DNA from: Aquimarina latercula DSM 2041
GTDB taxonomy: Bacteria; Bacteroidota; Bacteroidia; Flavobacteriales; Flavobacteriaceae
Direction: 5' to 3'
NCBI RefSeq assembly: GCF_000430645.1
Contig: NZ_AUMK01000003.1
Location: forward strand, 744,001-808,000
Length of the DNA stretch: 64,000 nucleotides
Each line of letters starts with the position of its first letter. The first letter of the stretch is position 1. Of this stretch, positions 15,935 through 25,388 are shown in pieces. A program made the translations under genes and the position numbers. A model generated the notes under the pieces. It saw only the letters and a program-made list of their open reading frames with translations. It was not told where the DNA came from and ran no database searches.

Positions 15935-17002
15935 TTAGAAATGTTATTAAATGACCGAATCACCGCATTTTCTGAATTAGGCAAGTTCTTAAGTCAATTC
16001 AAAAATACTGGTTATGAGAAGATTAACAACATCAAAAATAACGAAGATTTTTTTGATGGAATGACGCAAAAAATAGAATCTGCCAAACATCATAATGGTT
16101 GGTTTACAGAAGAAAACATAGTGTTTTCACTATCGCAATGGAGTAAAACACTTACAAAACATAACCTAGAACAATGGTTATCTTCGTATTCATTAGATCA
16201 AATAGAATTGAAAACAATTGGAATAATTATGGCAGGTAATATTCCTTTAGTTGGATTTCACGATTTTATTTCAGTATTAATCAGCGGCCATAACGTATTA
16301 GTTAAACAATCTTCTAATGATAATCAATTACTTCCATATTTAGCTGCGTACCTAATCAATATAGAACCAAGGTTTAAAAGTAAGATCTCCTTTACCACCG
16401 AAAAATTCACTGATTTTGACGCCATCATTGCTACAGGAAGCAATAACACTGCTCGCTATTTTGAACATTATTTTGGAAATAAACCCAATATAATTCGCAA
16501 AAACAGAAATTCTGTAGCTGTTTTAACCGGTAACGAATCCAAAGAACAATTGGCAGCATTAGGAAACGATATATTTAGATATTATGGATTAGGTTGTCGC
16601 AGTGTATCCAAACTTATGGTTCCTAAAGGTTATGATTTCGATCTATTTTTTAAATCCATTTATGCTCATAATGATATCATTAACGGTGCTAAGTATGCCA
16701 ATAATTATGATTATAACAAAGCGGTGTATTTAATGAGCAGTTTTAAGCTACTAGAAAATGGTTTTCTAATGCTAAAGGAAGATACCAGTTATGGTTCTCC
16801 TATTGCCACTTTATTCTACGAAACTTATAATAATAAAGAAGAGCTAATCCAAAAGTTTGAAAAGGATAAAGAAGCTATCCAATGTATTGTAAGTGATGAT
16901 TTTTCAGAAGAAAGTATTGATTTTGGCACTACTCAACACCCTTCTCTGTCAGATTATGCAGATAACATTGATGTTATTGAATTTTTAACAAAAATTCAAT
17001 AA
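15923..17002 (+). CDS. Acyl-CoA reductase, LuxC family
   Basis: 359 residues from a GTG at 15923; an ATG at 15941 (MLLNDRITAFSELGKFL) is an equally possible start that matches family N-termini well. The family signature of an aldehyde-dehydrogenase-like fold is present: GIIMAGNIPLVGFHDFISVLISGH, TGSNNTARYFEHYF, RKNRNSVAVLTGNE, and YYGLGCRSVSKLMVP with the catalytic-type cysteine. LuxC-type enzymes reduce activated fatty acyl groups to aldehydes. There is no luxD/luxE/luxAB here. Divergent ferredoxin and downstream serC-serA are its neighbours; what acyl substrate it uses is unknown. Confidence 0.88.
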   Translation: MINKLEMLLNDRITAFSELGKFLSQFKNTGYEKINNIKNNEDFFDGMTQKIESAKHHNGWFTEENIVFSLSQWSKTLTKHNLEQWLSSYSLDQIELKTIGIIMAGNIPLVGFHDFISVLISGHNVLVKQSSNDNQLLPYLAAYLINIEPRFKSKISFTTEKFTDFDAIIATGSNNTARYFEHYFGNKPNIIRKNRNSVAVLTGNESKEQLAALGNDIFRYYGLGCRSVSKLMVPKGYDFDLFFKSIYAHNDIINGAKYANNYDYNKAVYLMSSFKLLENGFLMLKEDTSYGSPIATLFYETYNNKEELIQKFEKDKEAIQCIVSDDFSEESIDFGTTQHPSLSDYADNIDVIEFLTKIQ

Positions 17003-17127
17003 ATATTTTATCATATTGATAATGATTTTGTTTTAGATTATTAGCACCTTTGTGGTGTTTTTTCTTACTGGTTTAAGGAGCCAGAAAACAATAAGAAAAG
17101 TAAATAATAAAAACAATAAAATCACTG

Positions 17128-18192
17128 ATGAAAAAGCACAACTTTAGCGCAGGACCTTGTATTTTACCACAAGAAGTATTCAAAGAAGCATCCCAGGCTG
17201 TATTAGACTTTAACGACTCTGGGTTATCCATTTTGGAGATTTCACATCGTAGCAAAGATTTTGTAGATGTAATGGAAGAAGCCCGTAGTTTGGCTTTAGA
17301 ATTATTAGGATTAGAAGGTAAAGGTTATAAAGTACTTTTTCTTCAAGGTGGAGCGAGTACACAATTCTTAATGGCTGCTTATAATTTATTACAAACTAAA
17401 GCAGGATATATCAATACAGGTAGCTGGAGCGATAAAGCCATTAAAGAAGCCAAGATTTTTGGTGAAGTTATTGAAGTTGCTTCCTCTAAAGATGCTAACT
17501 ATAATTATATCCCTAAAGGGTACAAAGTACCAGAAGGTTTGGATTATTTACATTGCACAAGTAACAATACCATATTTGGTACACAAATTAAAGACTTTCC
17601 AACTACCGATGCACCACTTATATGCGATATGAGTAGTGATATTTTCTCAAGACAATTGGATTTTTCTAAGTTTAGTCTAATTTATGCTGGAGCTCAAAAA
17701 AACATGGGGCCTGCAGGAACGACGTTGGTTGTTATTAAAGAAGATATTCTTGGCAAAATAGAAAGACAAATCCCATCAATGTTAGACTACAGTGTACATA
17801 TTAGTAAAAGCAGTATGTTTAATACACCTCCTGTTTTCCCTGTATATACATCTATGCTTACACTTAGATGGCTAAAAAAACTTGGTGGAATAGCTGCCAT
17901 TGAAGAAGAAAACGAGAAAAAAGCAAAACTTATCTATTCCGAAATAGAGCTAAATCCTCTTTTTAAAGGATTTGCAGAAAAAGAAGATAGATCTACAATG
18001 AATGCAACCTTTTCTTTAGTTGATGAAGACCTAAAAGAAACCTTTGATGCAATGTGGAAAGAAGCAGGTATCAATGGTGTTAATGGACATAGAAGTGTTG
18101 GAGGATATAGAGCAAGTATGTACAATGCTATGAGTATAGAAAGTGTTGCTGCACTTGTAGACGTAATGAGTGATTTAGAAAGAAAAGCATAA
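17128..18192 (+). CDS. serC: Phosphoserine aminotransferase
   Basis: 354 residues. It starts MKKHNFSAGPCILP, the SerC hallmark. The PLP lysine is in YAGAQKNMGPAG, and the substrate-binding SHRSKDF is near residue 40. The C-terminal HRSVGGYRASMYNA block is canonical. It converts 3-phosphohydroxypyruvate and glutamate to phosphoserine and 2-oxoglutarate in serine biosynthesis (and also acts in PLP synthesis). It is followed after 71 bp by serA, the preceding step in the pathway, so the two are probably an operon. Confidence 0.98.
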   Translation: MKKHNFSAGPCILPQEVFKEASQAVLDFNDSGLSILEISHRSKDFVDVMEEARSLALELLGLEGKGYKVLFLQGGASTQFLMAAYNLLQTKAGYINTGSWSDKAIKEAKIFGEVIEVASSKDANYNYIPKGYKVPEGLDYLHCTSNNTIFGTQIKDFPTTDAPLICDMSSDIFSRQLDFSKFSLIYAGAQKNMGPAGTTLVVIKEDILGKIERQIPSMLDYSVHISKSSMFNTPPVFPVYTSMLTLRWLKKLGGIAAIEEENEKKAKLIYSEIELNPLFKGFAEKEDRSTMNATFSLVDEDLKETFDAMWKEAGINGVNGHRSVGGYRASMYNAMSIESVAALVDVMSDLERKA

Positions 18193-18263
18193 CCAACTTA
18201 CAACAAACCGAAGCTTACTATTCTGGAATAAGAACAAAAAAAATTAAAAATCAAACCTTTAAA

Positions 18264-19214
18264 ATGAAAGTATTAGCAAACGATGGAGTATCACAAAGTG
18301 GTATAGATGCCCTAGAAAAAGCTGGATTCGAAGTGCAAACCACCACTGTGGCACAAGATCAATTAGTAAATTATATAAACGATAATGAAATCAATGTACT
18401 ACTGGTACGAAGTGCTACCAAAGTACGAACTGATATCATTGACAATTGTAGCTCCTTAAAAATCATTGGTCGTGGTGGTGTTGGTATGGATAATATTGAT
18501 GTTACTTATGCTAGAGAAAAAGGACTGCATGTAATTAATACGCCTGCCGCTTCTTCTGGTTCTGTTGCCGAATTAGTATTTGCTCATTTATATGGGAGTG
18601 TACGTTTCTTACATGATGCGAATAGAAATATGCCGTTAGAAGGAGATAGCAAATTTAAAAACCTTAAAAAAGCATATGCTGGTGGTACAGAATTAAGAGG
18701 AAAGACACTTGGTGTAATTGGTATTGGTCGTATTGGACAAGCTACGGCAAAAATAGCAATCGGAGTTGGTATGAATGTAGTAGCATTTGACCCCTTTATT
18801 GAAGAAGTAGATATTCCGGTTGAATTTTTTGATGGACAATCCTTAAACTTCAAAATAAAAACTGTTTCAAAAGAAGAAGTTTTGAAACAAGCAGATTTCT
18901 TTACATTACACGTTCCAGCACAGAAAGAATATGTGATTGGTAAAACTGAAATAGACCAAATGAAAAATGGTGCTGGATTAATCAATGCAGCCCGTGGTGG
19001 TGTTATTGATGAAGTAGCATTAGTAGAAGCGCTAGAAAGTGGTAAACTAAGCTTTGCTGGTCTAGATGTTTTCGAAAACGAACCAAATCCTGCTATAAAA
19101 GTATTAATGAATAACAAGATCTCGCTAACACCTCACATTGGTGCAGCAACAGGAGAAGCGCAAGATAGAATTGGACAAGAGCTTGCCGATCAAATTATAT
19201 CTATACTTAAATAA
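18264..19214 (+). CDS. serA: D-3-phosphoglycerate dehydrogenase (short form)
   Basis: 316 residues. NAD-binding GVIGIGRIGQ, the catalytic Arg in NAARGGVIDE, and the Glu and His in FENEP and LTPHIGAAT are all present. It lacks the C-terminal ACT or ASB regulatory domains of the long forms, so serine feedback through an ACT domain is not expected. It catalyses the first step of phosphorylated serine biosynthesis. It lies 71 bp behind serC and is closed by a strong terminator. Confidence 0.96.
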   Translation: MKVLANDGVSQSGIDALEKAGFEVQTTTVAQDQLVNYINDNEINVLLVRSATKVRTDIIDNCSSLKIIGRGGVGMDNIDVTYAREKGLHVINTPAASSGSVAELVFAHLYGSVRFLHDANRNMPLEGDSKFKNLKKAYAGGTELRGKTLGVIGIGRIGQATAKIAIGVGMNVVAFDPFIEEVDIPVEFFDGQSLNFKIKTVSKEEVLKQADFFTLHVPAQKEYVIGKTEIDQMKNGAGLINAARGGVIDEVALVEALESGKLSFAGLDVFENEPNPAIKVLMNNKISLTPHIGAATGEAQDRIGQELADQIISILK

Positions 19215-19246
19215 GAATAGAAAATCTTAAGAGATCATCAAAAATA

Positions 19247-19284
19247 AAACACCTTTTACGAAAATTCGTAAAAGGTGTTTTTTA
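19247..19284 (+). terminator. Terminator after serA
   Basis: Perfect 14-bp stem AACACCTTTTACGA / TCGTAAAAGGTGTT with a short A+T loop and a T-run. Confidence 0.93.
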
Positions 19285-19406
19285 TTTACCTTATATCGAT
19301 AAAATTATCATTTCATCTGGTTTTATTATAAAATAAGGGGAATAAATTCTATAATCTTACCTATAAAAAATGTAAATTTAGATCACATAATAAAAAAATA
19401 TAAATC

Positions 19407-20045
19407 ATGTCTGGAATTTTAGATCTTTTAAATAGCCCAATGGGGCAACAAATCATTAGCGGAGTAAGTAGTCAAACAGGACAATCCGCAGATAAAACAG
19501 GAAATTTACTAAGTATGGCTATGCCAGTGCTTATGGGAGCAATGCAAAAAAATGCTTCTACTCCTGAAGGAGCTTCGGGATTATTAGGAGCGTTATCCGG
19601 AAAACATTCTGGTGGTGGAATCTTAGATAATCTTGGTGGTTTGTTCGAAGGTGGAGTTGAAGACAATGTTACTAATGATGGAGCTGGAATTCTTGGACAT
19701 ATTTTAGGAGGTAAACAACCAGCTGTAGAAAATGCATTAAGTCAAAAATCTGGAATGGATGCTGGCTCAGTAAGTCAAATACTTAAAGTAGCTGCACCTA
19801 TTCTAATGGGAGTTTTAGGTAAGCAAGCTTCTCAAAGTAACGTATCTGATGCCAATGGATTATCTAGTATGTTAGGTGGAATGCTTGGAGGTGGTCAAGG
19901 ATCTAAACAACAATCTCTTATCGAATCATTTCTAGATGCTGATGGTGACGGAAGTATTCTAGATGATGTTGCAGGTATGGTTCTAGGAGGCGGTCAGAAA
20001 AAAGGCGGTATTGGAGGGTTACTTGGTGGACTTTTCGGAAAATAA
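19407..20045 (+). CDS. DUF937 domain protein
   Basis: 212 residues. N-terminal MSGILDLLNSPMGQQIISGVS and two internal modules with LLSMAMPVLMGAMQKNA and ILKVAAPILMGVLGKQA are the DUF937 pattern. Gly-rich segments (LGGMLGGGQG, GGIGGLLGGLFG) end the protein, and DADGDGSILDD resembles a calcium-binding loop. No signal peptide. Distant relatives include YidB-like proteins, whose function is unsettled. It is monocistronic, with its own terminator. Confidence 0.85.
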   Translation: MSGILDLLNSPMGQQIISGVSSQTGQSADKTGNLLSMAMPVLMGAMQKNASTPEGASGLLGALSGKHSGGGILDNLGGLFEGGVEDNVTNDGAGILGHILGGKQPAVENALSQKSGMDAGSVSQILKVAAPILMGVLGKQASQSNVSDANGLSSMLGGMLGGGQGSKQQSLIESFLDADGDGSILDDVAGMVLGGGQKKGGIGGLLGGLFGK

Positions 20046-20071
20046 AATCAAAAAAAGTTTTAATAATTTTT

Positions 20072-20106
20072 AAAGAGTCTTGATATAAACGTCAAGGCTC
20101 TTTTTC
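20072..20106 (+). terminator. Terminator after the DUF937 gene
   Basis: Stem AAAGAGTCTTGA / TCAAGGCTCTTT with one mismatch and a TATAAACG loop, followed by T-rich sequence. Confidence 0.88.
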
Positions 20107-20195
20107 TATATCGATACACATGATTATATTTCTACAAAACATTACAAAACGTTAAAAATCAAAAAATATTGATCGACTTTTTGTATTTTAAACGT

Positions 20196-20621
20196 ATGGT
20201 AACGAAACAGGTTTTTTTTATACTTACTCTAGTATTAATCATTTACAGTTGCGGAACAACTAAAGATCGAAAACTAGACACAACATCTACTGCCAATACT
20301 TCAGATACATTAAGAATTGCTAATGATGATTTAGAGTACGAAATCATTATCATAGAACCTGGATTTAATAACTGGTTAGTAACACAAAGACCCAGAGGAT
20401 ATTACAATCAACAGTTTTTAGAAATAAGAAATCGTCAATATGTTATAGAATACAATCAAAGAGTAGTTCAACCACAACGTTTTGATCCTAATTTATATAT
20501 TCAACAAATTAACTATGATCAGCACACTGATTATGGATACGAAGTAAATTATCTACTATATAATTATTTCTTATTTTTTGAAAAACAATACAACCAGCGT
20601 TTTTTCGTAAGCAGAGGATAA
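20196..20621 (+). CDS. Small lipoprotein (DUF6146-like)
   Basis: 141 residues from the ATG at 20196; the longer frame begins with a TTG and would spoil the signal peptide. A lipobox at LIIYSC (Cys19) is followed by a Ser/Thr-rich linker, then a compact domain rich in Tyr, Gln and Asn: IIIIEPGFNNWLVTQRPRGYY, FLEIRNRQYVIEYNQRV, DYGYEVNYLLYNYF. This matches a Bacteroidota-only family annotated as DUF6146; the number is from memory. Function is unknown. It is followed by a small membrane protein gene that has its own promoter. Confidence 0.75.
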   Translation: MVTKQVFFILTLVLIIYSCGTTKDRKLDTTSTANTSDTLRIANDDLEYEIIIIEPGFNNWLVTQRPRGYYNQQFLEIRNRQYVIEYNQRVVQPQRFDPNLYIQQINYDQHTDYGYEVNYLLYNYFLFFEKQYNQRFFVSRG

Positions 20622-20625
20622 AGAT

Positions 20626-20656
20626 TTTGACGAGGGAAGTTTATATTGTATTTTTG
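20626..20656 (+). promoter_or_regulatory. Consensus promoter abutting a start codon
   Basis: TTTG (20626-20629), exactly 19 bp, TATTTTTG (20649-20656). The ATG at 20661 begins 5 bp after the -7 box, so the transcript would start at or within a base or two of the start codon. Confidence 0.7.
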
Positions 20657-20660
20657 TTCA

Positions 20661-21182
20661 ATGCAAAAATTCAAAGATCGTTGGGAAATCCAAGCTAATT
20701 GGCAACTTATTTTTCCTCTATTAGGACTTACAGGTTTATTGATTTCTTCTTTTTTACTAAGCAAAAGACTTATATCCGGAATTTTTAAATTATCAGAAGA
20801 TCACGAAGCGTATATTCTTGCTTTATCCTTAATCTCTTTGTTTCTTTTTATTCCCTTATTAGGACTTACTTTAAAAATCTTTAGTGCATTAGAAAAAAAA
20901 TGGGAAATTAACTATCGATGGGAAATGATAGCTATATTTATTGTTTTTGCAATTACAGGATCTACGGCTGCAAGAGTTTCTGACCCATTACTAACTCTAA
21001 TTGGATTGAGCAAAGAAACTACGAGTGGCTGGATCTATTGGCCTCTTAGAATATTTTTGATATTCCCTATATACCAAGTTATACTATTAATTGTAGGATG
21101 GTTATTCGGCCAATTTAAGTTTTTCTGGTGGTTCGAGAAAAAAATGCTCCGTAGAATGGGCTTCGCTAAATTTCTTGATTAA
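20661..21182 (+). CDS. Four-helix inner-membrane protein (DUF6787-like)
   Basis: 173 residues from the ATG at 20661; the frame extends to a TTG at 20646 that overlaps the promoter. It begins MQKFKDRWEIQANWQLIFPLLG and has four membrane helices (about 15-36, 52-75, 92-112, 130-152). Conserved polar features are FAITGSTAARVSDPLLTLIG and a C-terminal basic tail after FFWWFEKKMLRRMGFAKF. Function is unknown. The family appears limited to Bacteroidota, and the DUF number is from memory. Confidence 0.75.
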   Translation: MQKFKDRWEIQANWQLIFPLLGLTGLLISSFLLSKRLISGIFKLSEDHEAYILALSLISLFLFIPLLGLTLKIFSALEKKWEINYRWEMIAIFIVFAITGSTAARVSDPLLTLIGLSKETTSGWIYWPLRIFLIFPIYQVILLIVGWLFGQFKFFWWFEKKMLRRMGFAKFLD

Positions 21183-21227
21183 AAATGTTTTAAAAGACTT
21201 ATTAGATAAAGTAAGTAGCAATGCTTA

Positions 21228-21542
21228 CTATTGAACTATCTCTACCTCAATTGTTTTACCGTCTTTATCAAAAACTTCTTCCTTATTAATTACAAATGTA
21301 TATAACCACATAATGGTAAAAGATGGAATAATATCAGTACCTGGTATAATCTCTTCTATAAATGTTATTACAGATGCTATTTTTCCTTTTTTTCCAGGAT
21401 ACATATCCAACATTTTTTTTGCAGCATATGGAGCCCAAATGATATCTAAAAAAGGGCCGACAACTGGAATAACCATCGAAGCCATACCAATCAAATCATA
21501 AACAATGCCTTTCTTTAGTAATTTATATTTGTTTTTTTTCAT
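21228..21542 (-). CDS. Small membrane protein of unknown function
   Basis: 104 residues. A basic N-terminus (MKKNKYKLLKKG) precedes a hydrophobic pair DLIGMASMVIPVVGPFLDIIWAPYAAKKML. A second membrane segment contains EEIIPGTDIIPSFTIMWLYTFVI. The conserved-looking acidic and proline residues within helices (FLDIIWAP, IPGTDIIP) are characteristic of a recurrent but uncharacterised family. It is the last gene of the msrA-folE run, 47 bp after folE. Confidence 0.65.
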   Translation of the reverse strand: MKKNKYKLLKKGIVYDLIGMASMVIPVVGPFLDIIWAPYAAKKMLDMYPGKKGKIASVITFIEEIIPGTDIIPSFTIMWLYTFVINKEEVFDKDGKTIEVEIVQ

Positions 21543-21589
21543 AAGTTTCTATTTACTAAAGATATAACAAAAAAAATGCCAAAAAATTG

Positions 21590-22186
21590 TTATGCCAAAT
21601 CTGCAGTTATCAATCTTAAAAACTCGGTTCTTGTTTCTATTTTCTCAAATTGACCTCTAAATCCAGAAGTAGTGGTTACAGAGTTCTGTTTTTGCACACC
21701 ACGCATCATCATACACATATGCGAAGCTTCTATTACAACAGCAACACCTTGCGGTTTAAGTGTTTTATTGATGCACTCTAAAATATCATGAGTTAATCGC
21801 TCTTGTACTTGAAGACGTCTTGCAAAAACATCTACAATTCTAGGCAATTTACTTAACCCAACTATATGCCCATTAGGAATATATGCTATATGGGCTTTCC
21901 CAAAAAATGGAAGCATATGATGCTCGCATAGAGAATACAACTCAATATCCTTTACAATTACCATATCGTCATAATCTTCTTTAAACATGGCACTTTTTAA
22001 TATCTCTTCGGGATCCTGATGATACCCTTGAGTCAAAAACTGCATGGCTTTCGCCGCTCTCTCTGGAGTCTTAACAATCCCTTCTCTACTTACATCTTCT
22101 CCTAAATCCGTAATAATCGACTTAAACTTATCTTTTACATCATCAGTAACCTTGATATTATATTCTTCAAATTTATTGTATGGCAT
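21590..22186 (-). CDS. folE: GTP cyclohydrolase I
   Basis: 198 residues. Zinc ligands lie in [20 protein letters not shown] and in HMCMMMRG. The [23 protein letters not shown] block and [17 protein letters not shown] complete the family signature. It converts GTP to 7,8-dihydroneopterin triphosphate, the first step of folate biosynthesis, in the cytosol. It lies 16 bp after msrA, so probably in one transcript. Confidence 0.97.
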   Translation of the reverse strand: MPYNKFEEYNIKVTDDVKDKFKSIITDLGEDVSREGIVKTPERAAKAMQFLTQGYHQDPEEILKSAMFKEDYDDMVIVKDIELYSLCEHHMLPFFGKAHIAYIPNGHIVGLSKLPRIVDVFARRLQVQERLTHDILECINKTLKPQGVAVVIEASHMCMMMRGVQKQNSVTTTSGFRGQFEKIETRTEFLRLITADLA

Positions 22187-22202
22187 TATACGTATATTAA
22201 TT

Positions 22203-22754
22203 CTAAATTTCCTTTTTCAACTTACTCTTAAAAGTATGCTGCAATTTACTTAGTTTTGGGTTAATCACAAACTGACAGTATCCTTGTTTACTATTTTGGT
22301 TATAATAATCTTGATGATAATCCTCCGCATTATAAAAAGGCCCTAATGCTGTTACTTCTGTTACAATTGGACTATCAAAAACACCTTCCATTTGTAGCTT
22401 ATCAATCATTGAATGAGCCATTTTTTTTTGATTTTCATTTTCATAAAATATAGCGCTTCTATATTGAGTACCTCTGTCCGCTCCTTGCCTATTTAAAGTA
22501 GTAGGGTCATGAGTCGCAAAAAAGATTTCTAATAACTCTCTATAGTTAATAATATTTGCATCGTACACTATCTTTATTGCTTCAGCATGCCCAGTTCTTC
22601 CTGTTGTTATTTCTCTATATGCAGGGTTTTTTATAGAACCTCCGGTATATCCAGAAATCACTTGAAATACTCCTTGTAACCTTTGAAAAACTGCTTCTGT
22701 ACACCAAAAACATCCTCCAGCGAAAACTGCGCTATCTAAGTTATTATTTCCCAT
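22203..22754 (-). CDS. msrA: Peptide methionine sulfoxide reductase A
   Basis: 183 residues. The catalytic motif [12 protein letters not shown] (Cys15) lies near the N-terminus, and [25 protein letters not shown] and the resolving-cysteine region [10 protein letters not shown] follow. It reduces methionine-S-sulfoxide in proteins. There is no signal peptide, so it is cytosolic. It is the first gene of the msrA-folE-small membrane protein run. Confidence 0.97.
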   Translation of the reverse strand: MGNNNLDSAVFAGGCFWCTEAVFQRLQGVFQVISGYTGGSIKNPAYREITTGRTGHAEAIKIVYDANIINYRELLEIFFATHDPTTLNRQGADRGTQYRSAIFYENENQKKMAHSMIDKLQMEGVFDSPIVTEVTALGPFYNAEDYHQDYYNQNSKQGYCQFVINPKLSKLQHTFKSKLKKEI

Positions 22755-22901
22755 AATATTGTTAAAAAGTAAATATTGTTTAACGAATGTACATATATAG
22801 TAAACAGCCCTAATGCTTTTTAACTTTTCATTAGTACGCCATTCAGATGTAAATCCTAGTTTTGCAGTTGAGTCGAAAAAGTAAGGATTTTTTTACAAAA
22901 C

Positions 22902-25334
22902 ATGAATAGAAAATTACGCCCTATCCTTAGTGTGCTATTTATACTGCATACTATTCTTTTATTTGGTCAAGAAAAAAAACAAATTACGGCACACAGAATA
23001 TCTACCTCACCTAAAATTGATGGTATTCTAGATGATCAGGTATGGTTAGATATTAGTCCATCTGGTAATTTTAATATGTGGCAACCTGGTAATGATGGGA
23101 CTATACCAGAAAGTCTTAGAACAGAAGTAAAAATGGCATATGACGATAAAGCGGTATATTTCGCTGCTTATCTTTATGATGATCAACCTGATAAAATACT
23201 ACGCCAATTTAGTCAAAGGGATAATGTTTTTGCTCAAGCAGATTTCTTTAATATATCCATGAACACATACAATGATGGAATTAACGAAACACGTTTTTTT
23301 ATTACTAGTGCCGGAACAATAGGAGATGCCAGAGCTGATCAATTCAATGAAGATTTTAGTTATAATGTAGTATTTGACGCAAAAATATCTTTTGATGAGA
23401 AAGGATGGTATGCTGAATTTAAAATTCCATATAATGCTTTACGTTTTCCCGAAATACCAGTTCAAGATTGGAGTATTAACTTTTTTAGACGGTTACAGAA
23501 CAGGAACGAAACACATTCTTGGAATTTTGTAGATAACGAAGTAGGACAACGCACACAATATAACGGGCTTGTAAAAGGCGTTAAAGATATAAACCCACCT
23601 GTTAGACTTACTTTTTTTCCATTTGTTCAAGGTTTAGCAACTACATCCGACGGAGAAACAGAAACAGATTTTAGTGCAGGACTAGATGTTAAATATGGAT
23701 TAAGTGATAGCTTTACTTTAGATGCCACTCTAATTCCAGATTTTGGGCAAGCTGCATTTGATGAAGTTAGACTTAACCTAGGACCTTTTGAACAAACTTT
23801 TGGAGAAAATAGACAATTTTTCACGGAAGGAACGGAACTTTTTAATAAAGGGCGTATTTTCTTTTCTAGACGTGTAGGTAATGGTCCTACAGGTTCGGTA
23901 TCCGATGAAGATCTATTAGAAAATGAAATAGCAGAAGATGCTCCTACTAAGGTAAACCTGTTAAATGCACTCAAAATATCGGGAAGAACTAAAGGAAATT
24001 TAGGGATTGGTTTTTTTAATGCAATTACCGAAAAAACCGAAATACGTATCACCGATACTATTACAGGAAATCAAAGAAAAAAAGTAGTTGAACCTTTAGC
24101 CAACTATAATATTTTTGTATTAGATCAACAATTTAATAACAACTCTTCTATTTCATTAATTAATACTAATGTTACCCGAAACGGAAGTGATTTTAGAGAT
24201 GCCAACGTTACTGGTTTGGTATGGAACTTAGCTAACAAAGCCAATTCTTATCGATTAACTGGGCGCTCTATAGTAAGTCAAGTAAATCTTCCTGGTGACA
24301 ATATTGGTGGTTTTAGATCAGAACTTGATTTTGATCGTATTAAAGGGAAATGGAGATATGGATTTGGACACGATCTAGCTAATACCACTTTTGATATAAA
24401 TGATTTAGGAGTAAATTTTAGAAATAATTTCAATAGCTTCCGAGTTAGTACTTCTTACCAGATTTTCGAACCTACTAAACTATTTAATAACTACAGAATT
24501 AATCTTTTTGCTAGACATCGTAGATTATATGACCCTAGTGTTCAAACTTCCAATTCCCTTGGTGTCGATTGGTTTTTTGTTACTAGAGAACGTTTTGCTT
24601 TTGGAGGTTTTACTATTTATGATTCTGATACTGATGATTACTTCGAACCTAGAGTAGATGGCAGATTTGTAACATTCAGTGAAAACCTTGGTGTAAATCT
24701 ATGGGTATCTTCAGATTATCGTAAAAAGTTTGCTTATGATATTCGACTATTTCATCGTAATTGGTTTGAAGATGATCAACAAACCTACAGCATGAACCTT
24801 TCTCCTAGATATCGGTTCTCCGATAAACTTTTAGTTATTTGGACTACGGATTACTCTGTTAGAAAACGTAATTTTGGATATATCGATAATGATGATACTG
24901 ATGTTTTCTTAGGACAACGAGATATTACTACAGTAGAGAATTCTCTTAGTGCTAGCTATAATTTTGACCCATATAAAGCAATTAATCTTCGTTTCAGAAA
25001 TTTCTGGAGTACAGCTGATTATTCTGAAAATATTTTTTACACACTTAATGATGATGGTTCACGAACTCAAACAGACTATGACACTACAGAAAATGATCCT
25101 AATACAAATTTTAATATCTGGAATTTAGATTTAAGTTTTAGTTGGAGATTTGCTCCAGGAAGCGAAGCTACACTGCTCTATCGTAATCAAATATTTAACC
25201 AAGATGAATTATCAACGATTAATTATACGGATAGTTTAGATAATCTTTTTGGTCAACCCATAAAACATACCTTATCATTAAGAGTCGTTTATTTTCTAGA
25301 TATAAATAATTTAAAAGGTTCTTTTAAAGGATAA
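22902..25334 (+). CDS. Outer-membrane protein: CBM9-like domain plus DUF5916 barrel
   Basis: 810 residues. A signal peptide (MNRKLRPILSVLFILHTILLFGQ) is followed by a CBM9-type domain (about 28-215: ISTSPKIDGILDDQVWLDI, YDDKAVYFAAYLYDD, RLQNRNETHSWNF). A long DUF5916 region (about 225-810) starts with FFPFVQGLATT and contains LTLDATLIPDFGQ and ENRQFFTEGTELF. The rest is a series of amphipathic strands ending in SLRVVYFLDI, consistent with a large outer-membrane barrel. Members are often annotated as hydrolases without evidence. It sits 54 bp upstream of a LolD-like ATPase gene. Confidence 0.85.
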   Translation: MNRKLRPILSVLFILHTILLFGQEKKQITAHRISTSPKIDGILDDQVWLDISPSGNFNMWQPGNDGTIPESLRTEVKMAYDDKAVYFAAYLYDDQPDKILRQFSQRDNVFAQADFFNISMNTYNDGINETRFFITSAGTIGDARADQFNEDFSYNVVFDAKISFDEKGWYAEFKIPYNALRFPEIPVQDWSINFFRRLQNRNETHSWNFVDNEVGQRTQYNGLVKGVKDINPPVRLTFFPFVQGLATTSDGETETDFSAGLDVKYGLSDSFTLDATLIPDFGQAAFDEVRLNLGPFEQTFGENRQFFTEGTELFNKGRIFFSRRVGNGPTGSVSDEDLLENEIAEDAPTKVNLLNALKISGRTKGNLGIGFFNAITEKTEIRITDTITGNQRKKVVEPLANYNIFVLDQQFNNNSSISLINTNVTRNGSDFRDANVTGLVWNLANKANSYRLTGRSIVSQVNLPGDNIGGFRSELDFDRIKGKWRYGFGHDLANTTFDINDLGVNFRNNFNSFRVSTSYQIFEPTKLFNNYRINLFARHRRLYDPSVQTSNSLGVDWFFVTRERFAFGGFTIYDSDTDDYFEPRVDGRFVTFSENLGVNLWVSSDYRKKFAYDIRLFHRNWFEDDQQTYSMNLSPRYRFSDKLLVIWTTDYSVRKRNFGYIDNDDTDVFLGQRDITTVENSLSASYNFDPYKAINLRFRNFWSTADYSENIFYTLNDDGSRTQTDYDTTENDPNTNFNIWNLDLSFSWRFAPGSEATLLYRNQIFNQDELSTINYTDSLDNLFGQPIKHTLSLRVVYFLDINNLKGSFKG

Positions 25335-25388
25335 TCTTGGCGAATTTTAGGATATTAGTTACTTTCACAATCTCTAGAGATATAATTG

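Noticed and set aside
17028..17064. Promoter or terminator at GCACCTTTGTGGTG before serC
   Set aside because: CACCTTTG is one base off the -7 consensus and the spacer is wrong; as a hairpin its stem has only four pairs. Neither reading is strong.
18584..19117. 177-codon frame antisense to serA
   Set aside because: A shadow of a certain gene; the translation is rich in Ser, Pro and Phe, as expected for an antisense frame of coding DNA.
23627..24052. Antisense frame within the DUF5916 gene
   Set aside because: Shadow frame with no family features; the sense strand has a continuous protein of expected length.
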